Origin: Antedon mediterranea | Taxonomy: Eukaryota; Echinodermata; Crinoidea; Comatulida; Antedonidae | Assembly (NCBI RefSeq): GCF_964355755.1 | Contig: NC_092673.1 | Location: forward strand, 3,973,001 to 4,037,000 | DNA: 64,000 nucleotides | Reading direction: 5' to 3' | Shown: in pieces, positions 59,881-64,000 of the stretch | How positions within the stretch are numbered: position 1 is the stretch's first letter | Layout: each line of letters begins with the position of its first letter | The notes under the pieces: generated by a model | Seen by the model: the letters and a program-made list of their open reading frames with translations, nothing else | Databases searched by the model: none | What the model was told of the DNA's origin: nothing | Translations under genes and position numbers: made by a program

Positions 59881-62631
59881 CGCCCTTAAAACAAGTTGGA
59901 AGAGTTTCAATAGGATCGGACCAGGAAGTTGTAATTAGAGTTGTAAATAACAAACTTCCTACAAAAGCCAATTAATGCTATTTTAAGTATATGTTTTTCG
60001 AACGTAATCCGTTCTAACGAATTAGTATTTCGTTTGAACGGATTACTAATCTGTTCAAACGAATTAGTAATCCGTTCAAACGAATTGCAACATATACAAC
60101 AAGTGCCATTCAAAGTATATGTTGTAATTCGTTTGAACGGATTACTAATCCGTTCAAACAAATTACTAATTTGTTTAAACAGATTAATAATCTGTTCAAA
60201 CGAATTAGGAATCCGTTCAAACGGATTAGTAATTTGTTTAAACGGATTACTAATTTGTTCAAACGAATTACTATTTCGTTCAAACGAATTACTAATTTGT
60301 TCAAACAGATTAGTAATCCGTTTAAACAAATTATTAATTTGTTTAAACAGGTTAATAATCTGTTTGAACGAATTAGGAATCCGTTCAAACGAATTACTAA
60401 TTCGTTCAAACAGATTAGTAATCCGTTTAAACAAATTATTAAACAGCATTATCTCATGCATTTTGTGTTTTGAAACAGCTCAAACAAAGTATAAAGATTT
60501 AATATTTTATATTAATTTTGTTTTTCGTATTGTATTTCTAAGTTTTGTATTTTACTGCATTTTACAGATCCAAAATGCACGCCTAAAGGTAAGGCTTCAA
60601 CAATTTAACATGAATTACAGTAGAAAGGAGCGCCGCGGTCACATAAACGCCCTTAAACAAGCTGGGGGAAGATTCAGGGGACAGGGTAGAAACATGCACC
60701 ACCCATGAACTACTTTTTGATCTATTTTTTTTACTATACAGTCGGTAGTATTAATATTACTGTATGTTAGCACTTTCTCATTTTATCGATATGCCTCTTG
60801 GCAATTGTAATTGTACCAAATATAATCAATCACCCTAAATGCTTAAAATCACATGCATGCACTGGATATAGGTTTTATTATTATAATTGTGTATTAAAGA
60901 GTTTATTTCAATTTTTAATTTACATACAGTAATTTTATATTTTGCTTTTCAGAAACTGTGTTTGAATCGGGAAAAAAAAAACCAATATATCGGTAATTTT
61001 GAAGATTTAATTGGATTTATTAGAGATCATGTCTAAACTATTCTACTGCAGTATGCAGTAATTATAGCATATTTTGGATAATCATACACATTGTTTTTTC
61101 AGTGACTAACTTTGAAACAAAGTGAATTGCAGTAAAAATGTAGATACTGCAGTAAAAATGTAGATACTGCAGTAAAAATGTAGATACTGCAGTAGAATAA
61201 TTTTGCCATCCTTTTTTTGTTCATTTACTTTTGTCCTTTATAAATTTTAAAACCTTGAATACAGTAGCACACTATAATGCTTGGTCTCAAATTGTTTGTG
61301 GTCTAAAGGTTTAAAACTTTATTTATTTACAATTTTGTTAATTTCTTGTTGATTTCTCCAAATCTGGTGTTTCAGGAATACAATAATGCTTGGTCTCAAA
61401 TTGTTTGTGATTTAAAGGCTTTCAAACTTTATTTACAATTTTGGTAATTTCTTGGTGATTTTTCCCAATTAGCATTCCAGCTTTGGTGTTCCAGAAAGAC
61501 CATTTCTTGGCGTTTTCTGAAAAGCGACTAAATGGATCGGAAGACTATGGAGCAATGAAAATTGTAGTTAAAAGAAGGCCATTAGAAGGTGATAATGTCC
61601 AATGGAGTGATGAGAAATGCCTATATCCTGTGTATCCTGCAGAAAAGGGAAAAAGGTTTGGGATTTTTATTTTACTCTTTTTACTATTTTTAAGTCATTT
61701 TATACATTTTGGAAACACGCCGAACATTTTTAAGTAGTTTATATCAGCTGCTGCTTTTACAGATTTTACAGAGCTTTCCCAACTTTCGTAAGTCCTTGAT
61801 TGACACCGAAGTGTTAATATACAGTGTACATTTGTTTAACATTTACATTTGTGTTTACTCCACCCTTAGCTTAGGGTGGAGTAAACACAAATGTTAAATT
61901 AAAATAATGGAGATGAAAATTCACAATACAAAGATATTAGACGTCCATGTCAAGAACAACGATAAATATACATTTTTTCTACAGAAAACAAAAGAATTAT
62001 AAAAGTTTTCATACGAGAATTATAGAATCTTTGATGAAAATGATCATTTTAGATAATCATTGTAGGGGGTATTATTACCTCAGTGAACTGGGTCACAAAA
62101 TAGCCCCAGTGTTCTGTGGATAAGAAAGGACAGTGATTAATTTGCTGATTAAGTTGCTGATTAATTTGCTGTTTGTCATCCTTGGCCACATGTGCCTAAA
62201 TACATAAAATTAAAATTGTAGTATTAGTAGTTAATTATTCAGCTTAATGACTGGCATCGACTTTTCTCTTTTCTGACACATTTAACATTTCTCAACTCTA
62301 CATTTGAATTGTACAATCCTATTTAGAATTGTTATCCTCTTTCAAATGGAAGCATGCTCTGAAATGTTCCTGTATCTCTCTTTTCTTTTTTTTTAAAGGC
62401 CAATGAATCCCGTTCCTATTGTTATCAGTGATAAGCACGTCATCTTACTGTTCAACACTTTCCCGGAGGATAAGGAGGAAAATAAAGTAAGAAACAGTGC
62501 CACCCGCGTATGGAATTTATTGATCACACAGAGTCATGATGGTGGAAAAACGTGGGAACCTTCCCGTGAACTACCAGTTGACGAGATCTTTTTTAATTAC
62601 GCAAATGGGATACCATCTTGTTGCGCTATTG
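59786..62631 (+). CDS. sialidase (NEU2/NEU3-like), 5' part, incomplete
   Basis: Coding exons 59786-59819, 60568-60588, 60953-60992, 61473-61655 and 62399-62631 keep phase and give about 170 aa; the rest was not found before 64000. It starts MGGCCCKCNK, a likely N-myristoylated (Gly2) and palmitoylated (Cys4-6, 8) membrane anchor, although an upstream coding exon cannot be excluded because an acceptor precedes it (AG at 59766-59767). Then come ETVFESG and YRIPALVF (the YRIP motif with the first catalytic arginine), FLAFSEKR, EDYGAMKIVVKRR (acid/base Asp region), MNPVPI and the Asp-box SHDGGKTW. The family cleaves terminal sialic acids from glycoconjugates. Cysteine-rich acylation and the YRIP-FLAFSEKR pattern point to the membrane-associated/cytosolic NEU2-4 branch rather than NEU1. 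The second, third and further catalytic residues lie beyond what is visible. Confidence 0.87.
60005..60445. repeat. ~21 bp palindromic minisatellite in sialidase intron 1
   Basis: Units such as AATTAGTAATCCGTTCAAACG, their reverse complements and close variants alternate for about 440 bases. Because both orientations mix and 21 is a multiple of 3, several frames on both strands stay open (for example 59907-60461 minus and 60034-60708 plus); the predicted repeats NGLLIRSNEL/NLFKRITNSF are artefacts of the repeat. Confidence 0.9.
60447..60660 (+). repeat. second copy of the sialidase exon-flank duplication
   Basis: Matches 59640-59880 on both sides of exon 2 (ATTTTACTGCATTTTACAG before, GTAAGGCTTCAAC and GTAGAAAGGAGCG after). 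Confidence 0.8.
61129..61198. repeat. 20 bp tandem repeat, ~3.5 units
   Basis: GCAGTAAAAATGTAGATACT repeated in sialidase intron 3. Confidence 0.9.
61258..61480 (+). repeat. tandem duplication reaching a splice acceptor
   Basis: About 115 bp containing ATGCTTGGTCTCAAATTGTT is present twice (about 61276 and 61387). The first copy ends CTGGTGTTTCAG, the second reaches the real exon 4 acceptor. Confidence 0.65.
61845..61894. repeat. 22 bp inverted repeat with short loop
   Basis: ACATTTGTGTTTACTCCACC plus CT, six bases, then the exact reverse complement; in sialidase intron 4. Confidence 0.8.
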
Positions 62632-62984
62632 GTATGTTTATTTATTTTCCAATCCAATCAAAGAATTGTCAATCATGGTTATCTATTAGAATGTAAATAA
62701 AGTTGTGTTTTGTCCAGATAAAAACGAGCAGTTGAGTAGATAATAGTATCCTATAAATAATCGCAGAATTTGGCCTGATACTTCGACTACGCCCCTTTTG
62801 GTTAACTAAAGCTGAAAATATCCACAATGCACATCAGCATATTTGGAAAGTGCCTGGCTTTAACTATGTTTACAGTACGATAGTGTACTTTAGATGCTGA
62901 TGCCCAGTATTGTTTAAATTGAAAGTGATTTTTAAAAATGCAAATGCCCTCTATGTTTTTTTGCTTAACCCTTTGAAGCGTATC
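62632..62984. other. sialidase intron, no further exon found
   Basis: After the 62631 donor no sequence resembling the next conserved sialidase segments was found up to 64000; the gene continues beyond the window or the exon is too diverged to see. Confidence 0.4.
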
Positions 62985-63300
62985 CGGATATTCACCCCCT
63001 GGACATTTACCCCCCGGACAACTACCCCCCGGACAACCACCACCTGGACCACTACCCCCTTAGGACAACTACCCCTTTAGGACAACTACCCCCCGGACAA
63101 ATACCCCCCGGACAACTACCCCCTTAGGACAACAACCCCCTTAGGACAACTACCCCCTGGACAACTACCCCCCGGACAATTACCCCCTAGGAACAATTAC
63201 CCCCCGGACAATTACCTCCCGGACAATTACCCCCCGGACAATTTTACCACCCAGAAAACTATCCCTTTAGAACACCCTAACCACCCAGACCATTCAACAA
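62985..63300. repeat. C-rich minisatellite, unit ~15-16 bp
   Basis: About 18 units of the form ACCCCCCGGACAACT with variants (CCCCTTAGGACAACTA). The minus strand carries GGGGGG runs every 15 bases and could form G-quadruplexes. Confidence 0.9.
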
Positions 63301-63639
63301 CCTGACTCTGCAACTATTAATTAATAACTATATTTTAATTCGTTACTTTGACGAATTACTATTCATTATTGTAAACAAAAGTAAAAGATTGAACATAAAT
63401 ATAGCCTGGTGGTATAAACTGAAGATTGTCACACATGATCATAGGATAGTCGAACGTATTATATAGTACTCCATGTATTTACTGTAAAGACTGGGTTCGC
63501 TAATAATAATAATAATTTTTGCGTCAGGACAATGCTTCGATAACCACTGGTCTTAAAAGAATTAATTTTTGTCTCAAATTTGTCATATATGTATTTTTGT
63601 ACACTTGAAGAATAATATCACTTTTGATATTTGACCTCA

Positions 63640-64000
63640 ATGTTCACTCACCGAATAAACGTCGATCTTTAAATAAATTCCCCTCAAATAAACGGTGACC
63701 ATGTCACTCCCATGAAACATCATATGGAATAATCGGCGTCTATTTCCATTAGATTATACCCCCTCCCATTGAATAAACAACTTTCTTCCAATAAATGTCC
63801 ACCTAAAAACCACATAAACAATAAACAGCCCAGGCCGTTTTTTCAATAAATACGGTACTTTAAATCTAGCACATCTAGGGTCTAGCGTGCTGTTAAACAA
63901 AACAGAATAATCGGTTAAAAACGGGTGTTTCGAAACTAGAGACCCGAGACCAGAGACCAGAGACCCGAGACCCAATACGAAAAGGGAGACCTAAATATAC
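63640..64000. repeat. degenerate AATAAACG-type repeats and GAGACC simple repeat
   Basis: Words such as GAATAAACG, AAATAAACGG, GAATAATCGG, CAATAAATG recur at 15-40 base spacing (63652-63855). Then ACCCGAGACCAGAGACCAGA-type repeats run at 63940-63978. No coding content. Confidence 0.6.

Noticed and set aside
59907-60708. Long open frames on both strands over the CCGTTCAAACGAATTA repeats
   Set aside because: Produced by a 21 bp palindromic minisatellite; the frames overlap in opposite directions and include intron and exon sequence of the sialidase.

Overview
This is AT-rich animal nuclear DNA: genes with many short introns, GT-AG splice sites and dense transposon relics. Five genes can be assembled exon by exon, and all five reading frames close exactly across the splice junctions. 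Gene content (WDR6, RPL26, a tandem death-effector-domain protein, a NEU2/3-like sialidase, a leucine-rich-repeat membrane protein) and the repeats (foldback element, Penelope-like elements, tRNA-derived SINEs, MITEs) suggest a marine invertebrate deuterostome. An echinoderm is my guess; no taxonomic marker here proves it.

Layout. 0-2 kb: one candidate exon of an unidentified minus-strand gene and a small inverted-repeat element. 2.1-17.7 kb, minus strand: WDR6 in 24 coding exons (1147 aa), its introns filled with MITEs, SINE pieces and a 2.8 kb repeated block. 18.33-29.26 kb: a giant foldback element of about 10.9 kb. It is two opposed arrays of a ~183 bp unit (about 36 and 22 copies), bounded by ~150 bp of non-tandem terminal inverted repeat and flanked by a possible 9 bp target duplication. 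29.9-42.4 kb, plus strand: a 19-exon gene (1168 aa) for a signal peptide, about 16 leucine-rich repeats, a cysteine-rich GCC2/GCC3-like region and 8-9 membrane segments. 44.3-46.6 kb, minus strand: a small protein of two death-effector domains and little else. 48.2-50.4 kb, plus strand: RPL26 with a likely TOP-type noncoding first exon and a Harbinger-like MITE in its first intron. 51.8-54.3 kb, plus strand: an unrecognised 129 aa protein in four exons.

54.3-59.5 kb is a repeat graveyard: SINE, Penelope-like fragments with hammerhead-ribozyme-like motifs on both strands, a tRNA-like gene, large inverted repeats and a LINE 3' end. 59.8-62.6 kb, plus strand: the first five coding exons of a sialidase that runs past what can be followed here. 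Its first exon encodes a likely acylated N-terminus, and the intron flanks of exons 1 and 2 are duplicates. 62.6-64 kb: C-rich and other tandem repeats.

The genes do not form a pathway; they are ordinary eukaryotic neighbours. WDR6 (tRNA modification) and RPL26 (ribosome) are housekeeping genes. The LRR-membrane protein, the DED-only protein and the sialidase are the candidates for sensing or cell-surface roles. The most unusual structures are the foldback array, the LRR/polytopic membrane protein, the ribozyme-like motifs and the sialidase exon duplication.
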